Below are positions 1 through 8,880 of a stretch of DNA of 53,797 bases, piece by piece. The notes beneath the pieces were generated by a model. The model was not told the origin of the DNA and did no database searches. It saw nothing but the letters and a program-made list of their open reading frames with translations. Numbering within the stretch: the stretch's first letter is position 1; each line of letters starts with the position of its first letter. Origin of the DNA: Perlabentimonas sp034006965 (GTDB taxonomy: Bacteria > Bacteroidota > Bacteroidia > Bacteroidales > Tenuifilaceae); contig JAVERU010000004.1 of NCBI GenBank assembly GCA_034006965.1, positions 1 through 53,797 of the forward strand. The letters run 5' to 3'. The translations under genes and the position numbers were made by a program.

Positions 1-900
1 GCACGCCATAGCAGGTACTCTGTTGATATGGGCTTAAATTCAGAGCTAAGGGGGGCATTCTACGTTCGAAGCTTTGGCGATCGGTTTCATATTGCGTCGG
101 CAAATGCAGTAAGCGTAGAGTTTATAGATACCATAAAGGAAAAGCTTGATAAGGTGAACAGCTTATCACCCGATGAGCTTCGACTACTACAAAAACAAGT
201 TTTAGCACAGGGAAAACTCTCTGAGAGGGGCGGGGCAGGCCTTGGAATTATTGAGATGGCTCGTCGTACGGGTCAAAAAATTCTATACGAATTTGAACCA
301 ATTGGTGACAACCTGGCATTATTCTTTCTGCAACTCAATATCGTTAATTCCGATGATCCAACCTTAGGTGTTGATGACAACTCGTTGGAGTACATGAAAC
401 AGCTCTACCGAAAGATGCAGGAGAATAACCTGCTGGTCATTCACAAGGGTGATTTCTCTGAGAACTCAGTCCTGCCCATAATTCATATGATAGAAAAGAA
501 CATACTTAGGCTCAACGAGGTGAAGCATAATAAGCAGAAGTTGTACAATATATCGGTCGAACTACTACAGAACATCTCTTTGCATGCTGCCAGAGTTGAT
601 GGAGTAAACGAGGCATTGTTCACCCTTAAAAAGAGTGAGGAAGGATTTATCGTTGGCACCAGCAACTATATCGATGAGGCAAAGGTTGAACATCTTCGGG
701 AATCGCTCAATGAGCTGTATCAGCTTTCCAGATCTGAATTAAACGATCTGTATCGCGAGAAACTTCAATTATTGGTAGATGAGGGTGTTTCGGGAGTAGG
801 TATTGGTCTGATTTATCTTTTCAGAAAATCAAGCGAAGTAAAATACGCCATTACCCCTAAGGATAAGAAGCATCTTATAACCTTTCTTGTTAGGCTATAA
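1..900 (+). CDS. Tandem SiaB-family (DUF6272) protein kinase, 5' end missing
   Basis: The reading frame is open from base 1, before the first ATG at 28, so the gene is cut by the window edge. Two SiaB-like modules are visible. The first keeps only its C-terminal half, with a GGAGLGIIEMARRTG glycine-rich motif near residue 70 counted from the ATG. The second (about 125-290) is complete: a VELLQNISLHA segment resembles the Glu/Asn N-box of GHKL-type kinases, but its glycine motif is the weaker SGVGIG. SiaB kinases phosphorylate SiaC-type proteins, an interaction known from Pseudomonas. The stop lies 4 bases from the convergent histidine kinase stop, and a siaC homologue sits 1.8 kb away on the other strand, so the three may work together (inference). 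Confidence 0.75.
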   Translation, partial: ARHSRYSVDMGLNSELRGAFYVRSFGDRFHIASANAVSVEFIDTIKEKLDKVNSLSPDELRLLQKQVLAQGKLSERGGAGLGIIEMARRTGQKILYEFEPIGDNLALFFLQLNIVNSDDPTLGVDDNSLEYMKQLYRKMQENNLLVIHKGDFSENSVLPIIHMIEKNILRLNEVKHNKQKLYNISVELLQNISLHAARVDGVNEALFTLKKSEEGFIVGTSNYIDEAKVEHLRESLNELYQLSRSELNDLYREKLQLLVDEGVSGVGIGLIYLFRKSSEVKYAITPKDKKHLITFLVRL

Positions 901-904
901 TCAC

Positions 905-2656
905 CTAGATATTTGGTGCCTCAAGGGGCAACGTGAAGAAGAATTCGCTACCAACGCCCTCAACGCTTTTTGCCCAAATCTCACCTCCATTTAGGGTAAT
1001 AAAATCTTTACATAGAAGTAATCCCAGGCCTGTCCCTTTCTCGTTTGAGGTTCCTCGGGTCGAGAAAATTTCTCGCCCGAATAGTTTCTTGAGGTTCTCG
1101 CTACTTATGCCCTTCCCGGTATCAGAGACTGAAACCATAACCATTCCATTTGAGTGCGATGCTGTTGTTGTTACCACACTTCCTTTATCGCAGAACTTGA
1201 TGGCGTTTGCTATAAGATTCCGAAAAACCAGCTCAATCATGGCGCTATCGGCGTATACTGCCATTTGCGGGTCGATTTGGTTCTTAAGCGTAATTCCCTT
1301 GTTCTGGGCCTGCTCTTCGTATAGCCTTAGCTTGTCCTCGGCAACATCGCGGATGTTAAAGGTAGAGGGGATTACCTTTAAACCCTGCATCTGACTTTGT
1401 GCCCATCTCAGAAGATTTTCAAGTAGTTCTGAGGTGTAGCCCACGTTTTTAGATAGCTCGTCAATTACATCCCTGAACCCCTCCTCGGTGAAGTATCCCT
1501 CCTGGGTTAGGTTTAGTAGGGTAATAAGCGAACCCAAAGGGCTTCGTAGGTCATGCGATATGATTGAGAACAGCTTATCCTTCAGGTTGTTTAGTTCCCT
1601 TAGCTGTTGCGCTTGCTCTTGTATTTCTATATTCTGACGGCTAATCTCAGTGTTTTTTTGTTGGAGCAAGTGGTTAGCCTTCTTTTTCTCGTTGTAGCTA
1701 TACATGATGTATGCCGAGAAAATAAGGATAAGAACAATTGCCCCAAGGTAGATGTTTCGCATCTGGTTTTGATGTGAAATGATGGCTTGCTGTAGCTCTC
1801 GCTCTTTGTTCAGCAGGTCTATCTGCATGAGCTGCTCGCGCGTAATCTGCTCGGTTTCCTCAAGCATTCTCTGCTTTTGAACCAACTCCATATCACGCTC
1901 AACCAGCTCGCGTTCCGTTGCCTGTTTCTCGGCCTCAACTTCTCGTACCCTAGTGGTGGCTTGGCTCACCATTTGCTTGGCCTCATCCTCCTTTCGCTGA
2001 ATCTCCTCTTGCTGAATCTTTCGGGTTAGGGCTGCAAACAGATTAAAGTATTTTGTCGACTCTTCTCGCATATTCAGCTTATCATATACCTTAGCGAATA
2101 TTGAGTAAGTGTTTCTTAACATCCTAGAGTCATTTGCCTCCTTAGCTATGCTCTCAGCATTTTCTAGCAACTCAATTACATCGTTGAACTTTTCCATTTC
2201 GTAAAGCACGTTAGCCTGATTCAGCAAAGAGGTGGCATAATCTTGCTTTCGGTTGAGCTGCTGTGCCGATTCACCAGCCTTTACAAAATGTTCTAAGGCT
2301 TCCTGAAAGGTTATAGTCTCGGTGTTGATAAGGCCTAAGTTGGTGTTGAGTATGTAGATAGCATTGTGGTTGCCAATTTTCTCAGCCATTTGTAGCGCTT
2401 TTTTAAATAGCGCCTTGGCGTTCTCCAAATCATTTAAAGCCCAGTAGGTATTGGCGGCCTTGTTGTAAAAGTATGAGGCCTGATTTATGTCTGAGCGCTC
2501 CTCACTCTCAGCGCCAAGTCTTGCATCCTCTTGAGCCTGTGCTGTTTTTTCTGCTTGTGCTTGGGCGGTTGAGGGAATAAGTATTAACGCAATTGCAATT
2601 GCCAAAACAATTGCAGAGCGCATAAAATTGCTATTATGTACAAATGATCCTGCCAT
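905..2656 (-). CDS. TPR sensor histidine kinase with signal peptide and transmembrane segment
   Basis: A 583-residue membrane sensor kinase. An N-terminal signal peptide (residues 12-34, ending near AQAQA) is followed by periplasmic TPR-like helices (about 50-210), a long charged coiled coil (210-300), one membrane helix (302-320), then HisKA and HATPase domains. His368 in SIISHDLRSP is the predicted phosphoacceptor; Asn484 and the SDTGKG and GTGLGL boxes bind ATP. Met12 (ATG at 2621-2623) would place the signal peptide at the very N-terminus and is a good alternative start. It lies 7 bases behind siaC on the same strand, so the two are probably co-transcribed. There is no receiver domain or adjacent response regulator, so the output is unknown. 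A SiaC-linked signalling role is inferred from position only. Confidence 0.85.
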   Translation of the reverse strand: MAGSFVHNSNFMRSAIVLAIAIALILIPSTAQAQAEKTAQAQEDARLGAESEERSDINQASYFYNKAANTYWALNDLENAKALFKKALQMAEKIGNHNAIYILNTNLGLINTETITFQEALEHFVKAGESAQQLNRKQDYATSLLNQANVLYEMEKFNDVIELLENAESIAKEANDSRMLRNTYSIFAKVYDKLNMREESTKYFNLFAALTRKIQQEEIQRKEDEAKQMVSQATTRVREVEAEKQATERELVERDMELVQKQRMLEETEQITREQLMQIDLLNKERELQQAIISHQNQMRNIYLGAIVLILIFSAYIMYSYNEKKKANHLLQQKNTEISRQNIEIQEQAQQLRELNNLKDKLFSIISHDLRSPLGSLITLLNLTQEGYFTEEGFRDVIDELSKNVGYTSELLENLLRWAQSQMQGLKVIPSTFNIRDVAEDKLRLYEEQAQNKGITLKNQIDPQMAVYADSAMIELVFRNLIANAIKFCDKGSVVTTTASHSNGMVMVSVSDTGKGISSENLKKLFGREIFSTRGTSNEKGTGLGLLLCKDFITLNGGEIWAKSVEGVGSEFFFTLPLEAPNI

Positions 2657-2663
2657 CGAAAAC

Positions 2664-3047
2664 TTAATCTTCTTTCTTAGGAATTAGGGATAGGGGTATT
2701 TCGGTTAATCTTGCAAATTCATAACCCTCCTCCTTCATATCCTCATCATACTCATCGAAATACCAGTTAATGCTTACCTCTAGCCCGTTGCGATAGAGTG
2801 GCTCAAGATGTGTCACTATCTCTAGCACTTTTTTTGTAGAGGCTGAATTTAGGTACTGCATATCGAAGTTGACGATTGTAACCTTTTGTGGCTTTGTTAC
2901 ATAATGCTTAACCAATTCCTCCAGGGGCTTGTAGAATTGTTCGATGTCTTCGGGCAAACTTTTCCCAGAAATATCCAAAATCCCTCGGCTTGGGTCAAAA
3001 TGTATTTGTGGCGATTCGTCGGTTGCGAGTATCAATAGTTTGCTCAT
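2664..3047 (-). CDS. SiaC-family regulatory phosphoprotein (DUF1987)
   Basis: A 127-residue protein of the SiaC/DUF1987 family, small cytosolic switch proteins whose partner binding is controlled by Ser/Thr phosphorylation. The family pattern GKSLPED is at residues 28-34. A serine/threonine-rich turn (N67-S-A-S-T71) lies where the family carries its phosphosite; Ser68 is at the place of the Thr known in Pseudomonas SiaC, as I recall the alignment. It is the first gene of an operon with the TPR histidine kinase, 7 bases apart, and faces the SiaB-like kinase. A diguanylate cyclase, the usual Pseudomonas partner, is absent from the window. A second family member lies at 37854-38237. Confidence 0.8.
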   Translation of the reverse strand: MSKLLILATDESPQIHFDPSRGILDISGKSLPEDIEQFYKPLEELVKHYVTKPQKVTIVNFDMQYLNSASTKKVLEIVTHLEPLYRNGLEVSINWYFDEYDEDMKEEGYEFARLTEIPLSLIPKKED

Positions 3048-3258
3048 ATTTACGTGTTGTTTGCCAGTTTAACAATACTTTCTACTAAGTTTGGCATACT
3101 AAGATACATATTATCTTCTATTTTTGGAATGTTTTTGACGAATCATCCTTTTTTTAAGGTATGCTTGAGCTGTGGTTGAGTAAAGATTGTTGCATGCTGT
3201 TTGTTGCATTTTATGCGTAGATTTGAGTTGCTATTAGCCTAAAGAGTAGTTTTTTTTG

Positions 3259-4534
3259 ATGAAGAAGTTTAAGATTTTTGCGAAGGAGATAAAGGGTATG
3301 GGGATTACCGATCCTGATCCTCGGACGATTCTTGCTATAGGCAAGTAGCAATGAGGATTGCCAAGGAACAACGCTACTCTAAATTGCAAATGCTAGAAAT
3401 AATCAGCAGTATAGTTGAAAAGCCAAATTCTGCTCGCTGAAACAAAACTCCCCTCAAACCTGTGGATGCCGTAGCTGTCGGAAAATCAGACTTCGAGCAG
3501 GATGAATGTCGTTGTATAAACTTGTTGCCTTATCACCAAACCTTTCAGGTTTATGGTGATGATTGTATTGAGGCTGGTTGCCCAGCAGGGTGCGTTAATG
3601 CCCGATGCGCATGAGGGCTTCGGTTTACCGATAGGAGGTGTGCTAGCAACATCGCATGATGTGGTTATTCCCTATGCCGTTGGGGTTGATATAGCCTGTA
3701 GGATGTGTGTGTTCGTTTTTCCGATGGGGGCAGACTACCTGCAAGGAAATGGCCAAAGCCTAAGTCAACTCCTTATGGTTAATACCGTGTTTGGATTTGG
3801 GGCGAAGAATAAAAATCATCTGAACACAATGGTTTTTGATCGGCCCGAGTGGAACGACACAAAGTTTATTCGTCAACATCGCGATTTGGCCTATAGCCAG
3901 CTGGGCACCTCAGGGGCAGGTAACCTTTTCGTTGAGTGGGGCATACTGAGGGTGGGGCAAGCTTGCCCAGAACTCCATGTGGATAAGGGTGAGCACTTTG
4001 CTCTACTTTCGCACTCGGGCTCAAGGGGCTTTGGCAGCGAAGTGGCGAATTACTATTCACGGTTGGCCATGGAAAGGGTAAACTTGCCCAGTGAGGCAAA
4101 GCGCTTGGCATAGCTCAATCTTTCCTCACAGGAGGGCCACGAGTATTGGATTGTCATGAGCCTAGCTGGGCACTACGCTTCAGCAAATCACCATGAAATC
4201 CACAGTAAAATTGCCCTAGGGCTAGGTGTAGATCCGTTGGTTAAAATAGAGAATCACCATAATTTTACTAGGAAGGAGAGGTTAAGCGATGGGAAACCTG
4301 TGGTGGTGCTCCGCAAAGGAACCCCTGTAGGGGATGGTGAAATTGGAGTTATTCCAGGGTCAATGACTCATTCTGGCTTTATTGTTAGGGGCAAAGGAAA
4401 TCCTTTGAGCCTACAAAAACATTGAAACCGTTATGAAGTACCAACGCGATTTGGTGGAGGTGCTTGCGGTTTTTCAACCCCAAATTGTTCGTATGGCCGA
4501 TGCCGAAAAACGATGGCGAAGACAGAAAAGCTAG
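3259..4534 (+). pseudogene. rtcB: Decayed RNA-splicing ligase RtcB
   Basis: RtcB joins RNA 2',3'-cyclic phosphate and 5'-OH ends. The start (ATG 3259, MKKFKIFAKEIKGMG) and several conserved blocks are recognisable: ALMPDAHEGFGLPIGGVLAT, VGVDIACRMC, LSHSGSRGFG, ENHHNF, VIPGSM and GFIVRGKGN. The frame is broken repeatedly: a frameshift with TAG near 3346, TGA near 3438, a frameshift near 3580-3590, TAG at 4111-4113 where family members have Trp (A-W-L-N-L), and a deletion with frameshift near 4407-4412 that removes the region between GKGNPLSL and the C-terminal YKNIETVMKYQRDLVEV. With the catalytic region after GKGN lost, it cannot make an active ligase. The two longest open pieces (3553-4113, 4156-4425) are fragments, not genes. 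Confidence 0.88.
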
Positions 4535-4547
4535 GAGGAGTTAAACC

Positions 4548-5561
4548 TCACACCACATTCACCTCCATCTCAAGGCTAACGTTAAACATTTCCATCACTG
4601 ATTGGCGAACCTGGTGAGCCAGCTCAACAACCTCCTGGCCAGAGGCATTGCCAAAGTTTACTATCACTAGTGCCTGGTTTTTATGTACTCCAACATTACC
4701 AATCCGTTTGCCTTTCCATCCGCTTTTCTCAATTAGCCAACCAGCAGGTAATTTTACAAATTTATCGTTTATGGGGTAAAACGGAACCTGTTCGTACTTT
4801 TTATGAAGCTCTTCAACCAATGTAATTTCTACCACCGGATTTTTGAAGAAACTGCCAGCATTACCCAGCTCCTTTGGGTCGGGAAGCTTAGCTTCTCTTA
4901 TGTTAATTACGGCTTGCCTTACGTTTTGCACGGTTCGCTCACCTATCTTCTCCACTTCTGCCTCTAGGTTGCCGTAGTGTGTAACCAAATTGCAATTCTT
5001 GCTCAGCCTAAAAGTAACGTGAGTAACCACAACCTTCCCCTTAAGCTTATTTTTGAATATGCTATCGCGATATCCGAATTTACACTCCTCCTTACTTAAG
5101 CTGAATGGCTCTAACGTATCAATATAAATCCCATCCACTCTTTCGATGGTATCCTTAGCCTCAACACCATATGCTCCAATATTTTGTATGGGCGAGGCGC
5201 CAACCGTACCCGGAATTAGCGATAGGTTCTCAATACCGCAAAGGCCTAGCGATACGGTATGCTCCACAAGCGAGTCCCAATCCACACCCGCTCCAGCTTT
5301 CAGGTCTGTATAGTCATCACCACTTGTTACTACCTCAATACCATCAAGGGTAGGATGAATTATAGCCCCATCGAAATTTGAGGTGAAGAGTAAATTCGAA
5401 CCCCCACCAAGTATTAGGTGCTTAATGTTTTCAGCCTTTACCTGACGGATGGCTTCCTTCAGCTTGTCGGTTGAGTTGGCATCATAAAACAGTTTGGATA
5501 CTACGTCAATACCAAAGGTGTTATAACTTTTAAGGTTATAGTTTTTGTGTGGTGTAATCAT
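4548..5561 (-). CDS. murB: UDP-N-acetylenolpyruvoylglucosamine reductase MurB
   Basis: FAD-dependent enzyme that reduces UDP-GlcNAc-enolpyruvate to UDP-MurNAc, the second committed step of peptidoglycan synthesis, in the cytosol. The 337-residue length fits type I (E. coli-like) MurB. Visible are the N-terminal YNTFGIDV motif, the FAD-binding LGGGSNLLF and IPGTVGASPIQNIGAYG stretches, the substrate-site YRDSIFK, and the catalytic serine in GNAGSFFKNP. A TATCTTTG promoter element lies on the minus strand at 5576-5583, giving a leader of only a few bases. It is divergent from the glycosyltransferase gene and lies just past the rtcB remnant. Confidence 0.96.
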   Translation of the reverse strand: MITPHKNYNLKSYNTFGIDVVSKLFYDANSTDKLKEAIRQVKAENIKHLILGGGSNLLFTSNFDGAIIHPTLDGIEVVTSGDDYTDLKAGAGVDWDSLVEHTVSLGLCGIENLSLIPGTVGASPIQNIGAYGVEAKDTIERVDGIYIDTLEPFSLSKEECKFGYRDSIFKNKLKGKVVVTHVTFRLSKNCNLVTHYGNLEAEVEKIGERTVQNVRQAVINIREAKLPDPKELGNAGSFFKNPVVEITLVEELHKKYEQVPFYPINDKFVKLPAGWLIEKSGWKGKRIGNVGVHKNQALVIVNFGNASGQEVVELAHQVRQSVMEMFNVSLEMEVNVV

Positions 5562-5575
5562 TGTGGATGTTTTTG

Positions 5576-5583
5576 CAAAGATA
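5576..5583 (-). promoter_or_regulatory. murB -7 promoter element
   Basis: Read on the minus strand this is TATCTTTG followed by C, a perfect match to the Bacteroidota TAnnTTTG element, 15 bases upstream of the murB start codon. No clear TTTG -33 box is seen. Confidence 0.55.
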
Positions 5584-5632
5584 AAAAAATGTATTGGGCT
5601 AACAGGTTTTTTTTAACTTAGCCAAAAAAACC

Positions 5633-6733
5633 TTGGCCACTGTCTATCTACTTGCCACATCCGATATAGTTACCGATCAGCGGGTTCATCGATCTGCCCT
5701 AACCCTGGTTGAGGCGGGGCACAATGTGTACGTGGTTGGGCGTAGGCTTAAGTCCACACCTCCCCAATTTTCTAGAGCATACAGGGTCCAATTGTTTTAC
5801 ATCCCATTTGCTAGGGGAATACTCTTTTACCTTACATACAATCTGAGGGTTATCGCTTACCTCTTATTACGACGAGTTGACTTGATCTACGCCAACGACC
5901 TGGATACCCTCCTGGGTGCGGGAGTAATCTCATTTGTCCGGAGAAAAAATCTTGTGTACGATAGCCATGAGCTTTTCACCGAGCTCCCCGAGCTGGTTCA
6001 CCGCAGGGTTAAACGGTGGCTGTGGCAGCTGCTTGAGCGAATGATGATACGAAGAGTAAGTATAGGTATAACAGTATCTGCAAGCATTGCCCATGAGCTA
6101 AGGTCGAGATACGGCAAGGAGTTTAGTGTGGTTAGGAATGTTCCCATGGCCAGGGGAAGTGTTATGATCGCCCCTACGGGTGTTAATACCATCATTTATC
6201 AGGGGGCGCTTAACGTTGGCCGTGGCTTGGAAAAGTTGGTTGCTGCAATGCAGTACGTAGATAATGCCAACCTGGTGATAGCTGGTACTGGCGATATTGA
6301 GGATATGCTAATAGGTTTAGCCAGGGAGCTTGGGTTAACCAGCAAGATACGTTTCACGGGTAGGCTATCCTCCAACGATTTGTTTGTCGAAACATCCAAA
6401 GCTACCCTTGGCGTTTCGCTTGAGGAGGATCTGGGGCTTAACTATCGCTTTGCCTTGCCCAATAAGCTGTTCGATTACATCCAAGCAGGAATACCTGTGC
6501 TTGTGTCCAATCTGCCTGAGATGGCTAACCTTGTACACAATTATGATGTTGGGCAAACAATAGCATGGAATTGTTCGGTTGAGCATTTGGCATACTCGTT
6601 AAACCAGCTGCTGCACGATAATATCAAGCAAAATTATTACAGAGAGATGGCCGCCAAAGCAGCCAAAGAGCTTTGCTGGGAAAAAGAAAGTTTACTATTT
6701 TTATCGGCTTTGAAAAGCGTAGTAAGCGTGTAA
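5633..6733 (+). CDS. GT4-like glycosyltransferase
   Basis: A 366-residue GT-B fold glycosyltransferase. The N-terminal half has an acceptor-domain pattern (LATSDIVTDQRVHRSALTL); the C-terminal half carries YQGALNVGRGLEKLV and FDYIQAGIPVLVSNLPEM, the nucleotide-sugar-binding region of GT4 enzymes. It probably transfers a sugar during surface polysaccharide or glycolipid synthesis; donor and acceptor cannot be read from sequence. No ATG fits, so a TTG start at 5633 is proposed. It lies 32 bases before the nitroreductase lipoprotein gene and is probably co-transcribed, with no other polysaccharide genes beside it. Confidence 0.85.
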   Translation: MATVYLLATSDIVTDQRVHRSALTLVEAGHNVYVVGRRLKSTPPQFSRAYRVQLFYIPFARGILFYLTYNLRVIAYLLLRRVDLIYANDLDTLLGAGVISFVRRKNLVYDSHELFTELPELVHRRVKRWLWQLLERMMIRRVSIGITVSASIAHELRSRYGKEFSVVRNVPMARGSVMIAPTGVNTIIYQGALNVGRGLEKLVAAMQYVDNANLVIAGTGDIEDMLIGLARELGLTSKIRFTGRLSSNDLFVETSKATLGVSLEEDLGLNYRFALPNKLFDYIQAGIPVLVSNLPEMANLVHNYDVGQTIAWNCSVEHLAYSLNQLLHDNIKQNYYREMAAKAAKELCWEKESLLFLSALKSVVSV

Positions 6734-6765
6734 GAACAAAATCAAACCAAAATAGCACAACGATT

Positions 6766-7407
6766 ATGAAAAAGCTAATTCCTCAAATCCTTTGCTTTAT
6801 GTTACTTTTCCAACTTACGGGCTGTACCCAGGAGCGGGTAATACTACTTCCTGAGCCACAGAAAACAGGCGGAATGCCTCTGATGGATGCCTTGTCGAAT
6901 AGGAAAACCTCGCGAGAGTTCTCCCCCAATGCTCTTGAGCTACAAACGCTATCGAACCTGCTTTGGGCTGCCAACGGTATAAATAGGTCAGATGATGGTT
7001 TACGTACTGCTCCTAGCGCTGTGAATTGGCAGGAGATTGATATCTATGTAAGTTTTTCCAACGGAGTTTACTACTACAATGCTTTCGAGAATAGGTTGGA
7101 ACTTTATATGAAAGGCGATATAAGGGAGGCCACAGGGCGTCAACCCTTTGTGAAGGATGTGCCTGTAAACCTTATCTATGTTGCCGATTTTACCCGTATG
7201 GGCGATCGTGCCGAGGACGTGAAGCATTGGTACTCCGCTGCTGATGCAGCCTTTATTGCGCAAAATGTATACCTGTTCAGTGCCTCCGAGGGGCTTGCTA
7301 CCGTAGTTCGTGGTGCGGTCGATAAGGAGGAGTTGAAAAAGGTTATGAAGCTGCCTGAGCATATGCATGTGGTGCTATGCCAGTCGGTAGGTTATAGGGT
7401 AGAGTAG
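6766..7407 (+). CDS. SagB/ThcOx-type nitroreductase-fold lipoprotein
   Basis: A 213-residue protein with the FMN-binding nitroreductase fold of the SagB/ThcOx group. Motifs include LMDALSNRKTSREF, LSNLLWAANGINR, RTAPSAVNWQEIDIYV and a C-terminal VVLCQSVGYRV. The ATG at 6766 is chosen because it creates a lipoprotein signal (MKKLIPQILCFMLLFQLTGC; lipobox Cys at residue 20); an earlier in-frame ATG at 6673 lies inside the glycosyltransferase gene. SagB enzymes oxidise azoline rings in peptide natural products, but many Bacteroidota homologues are stand-alone lipoproteins of unknown substrate, and no peptide precursor or cyclodehydratase gene is nearby. Confidence 0.82.
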   Translation: MKKLIPQILCFMLLFQLTGCTQERVILLPEPQKTGGMPLMDALSNRKTSREFSPNALELQTLSNLLWAANGINRSDDGLRTAPSAVNWQEIDIYVSFSNGVYYYNAFENRLELYMKGDIREATGRQPFVKDVPVNLIYVADFTRMGDRAEDVKHWYSAADAAFIAQNVYLFSASEGLATVVRGAVDKEELKKVMKLPEHMHVVLCQSVGYRVE

Positions 7408-7412
7408 GTGGG

Positions 7413-8879
7413 TTACACCTTAAAGTAGTCGGTAAGGGTATTGAATCCATCCGCTTGATTAGATAGGACTTCGGCTGCAGCGCTTAGTTCTTCTGCCGAG
7501 GCAGCATTCTTTTGGCTTACTTGGTTGATTTCTTGTAACGAAGTATTTACTTGGCTCATATTAGTTTGCTGCCCTTTGGTTAGAGCAAGCACCTCACTCA
7601 CAAGCGAAGCGGTTAGCTTAACCTGTGGAATTAACTTTTGTAGCAAGCCATTTGCCAGCGATGTAACTTTATGTGTGTTGGCCGATATTTTGCTTATTTC
7701 TTCGGCAGCTGCTCTACTTTTCTCGGCTAATTTTCTAACCTCTGTTGCAACTACGGAAAATCCCTTACCATATTCACCAGCTCTGGCTGCTTCTACGGCT
7801 GCATTAAGTGCAAGAATGTTTGTTTGCACAGCAATGTCGGAAATGATACGGATTTTATTTGTAATCTGCTCTACTTCATTGGCACTTTGTTGATACGATA
7901 ACCCCACATTTGCAACGCTTTTGGCTAACGTTTCGCTAAGTTCAGTTGTGCTATTGGCACTTTCCACAATTTGGTCGATACTCGATGATATCTCTTCTAT
8001 GGATGATGATAATTCCTCTACCGTTGAGGCTTGCTCATTGGCTCCAGAACCCAAACTTTGTGAGCCAGAGCTAACCTCCTTGCTGAGCATATTAAACTCA
8101 TTAGAAGTGTCTTTTATGGCCGTAACTACATCCTTAATGATTCTTACCATAGCGGTTAGGGCATTGTAAAGCAGCGATATTTCATCGTTACCTTTAGCCC
8201 CAATGGTTGTGGTTAGGTCGCCCTCCGATACTTGTTTAGAGAAAGCCACACCTCTTCGAAGAGGCCTTACCAACGAGTTGCTAAAAATGATTACCACTAC
8301 AAAAAAAATGCTGAAAACGAGAGGAGAAAAAACGAGCATAGTGGTTACCATTTCTTTTATGTCGGCATAAGCCTCGTTGGTGTATACCTTTGCAAACACG
8401 TATGCTTTTGAGGTTGGCGATACCCTTGTCCCGTAATAAATTACTTCTTGTTCGATGCCGTTTTCATTTATTGTTTCTATGTTTCTAATGATGTTTTTAT
8501 CGCTACCAATTATTGTTTGGGCTACATCAAAATCTATTGCTTTCAGCAAGGTGTTTGGATGATACGAGAGTGAATCGGATAGGTCAACAACAAAGAAGTA
8601 TCCTGACCCAATAAATCCGATATCTTTGATTGCTTTATGAATTTCCTCAGCTGGGCTTTTTACTTGGGTTGTTTCCCTATCAATGGTTTTAACAATATCA
8701 CTTATGCCCTCTAAACTCGACATTGCTCTTTGGTCAACAACCTTTACAATTCTATTCTTTTCAAAAACATATGCACTGTAGGCCAGGGCCAAAACAAGCA
8801 GCATGGCTGAGACCGATATAACAAGGTTCATTTTCGCTCTTATCCTAATATTGTCTAGTAGTTTCATAACTCTACCCAT
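7413..8879 (-). CDS. Methyl-accepting chemotaxis protein with periplasmic sensor domain
   Basis: A 488-residue chemoreceptor: membrane helix about 17-37, periplasmic Cache-like sensor (about 40-175), second membrane helix (about 180-205), HAMP, and a cytoplasmic signalling domain with the conserved hairpin tip QTNILALNAAVEAARAGEYGKGF. The start is 1 base after the stop of the second receptor gene, so the two form an operon. No cheA, cheW, cheR or cheB is in the window, so the signalling partners must lie elsewhere. Met5 is an alternative start. Confidence 0.92.
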   Translation of the reverse strand: MGRVMKLLDNIRIRAKMNLVISVSAMLLVLALAYSAYVFEKNRIVKVVDQRAMSSLEGISDIVKTIDRETTQVKSPAEEIHKAIKDIGFIGSGYFFVVDLSDSLSYHPNTLLKAIDFDVAQTIIGSDKNIIRNIETINENGIEQEVIYYGTRVSPTSKAYVFAKVYTNEAYADIKEMVTTMLVFSPLVFSIFFVVVIIFSNSLVRPLRRGVAFSKQVSEGDLTTTIGAKGNDEISLLYNALTAMVRIIKDVVTAIKDTSNEFNMLSKEVSSGSQSLGSGANEQASTVEELSSSIEEISSSIDQIVESANSTTELSETLAKSVANVGLSYQQSANEVEQITNKIRIISDIAVQTNILALNAAVEAARAGEYGKGFSVVATEVRKLAEKSRAAAEEISKISANTHKVTSLANGLLQKLIPQVKLTASLVSEVLALTKGQQTNMSQVNTSLQEINQVSQKNAASAEELSAAAEVLSNQADGFNTLTDYFKV

Positions 8880-8880
8880 T

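Noticed and set aside
933..1394. Plus-strand frame of 153 codons
   Set aside because: It is antisense to the histidine kinase ATPase domain, with no recognisable domain.
3553..4425. Two separate small RtcB-like genes
   Set aside because: They align to successive parts of one RtcB with a stop in place of a conserved Trp between them; one pseudogene explains both.
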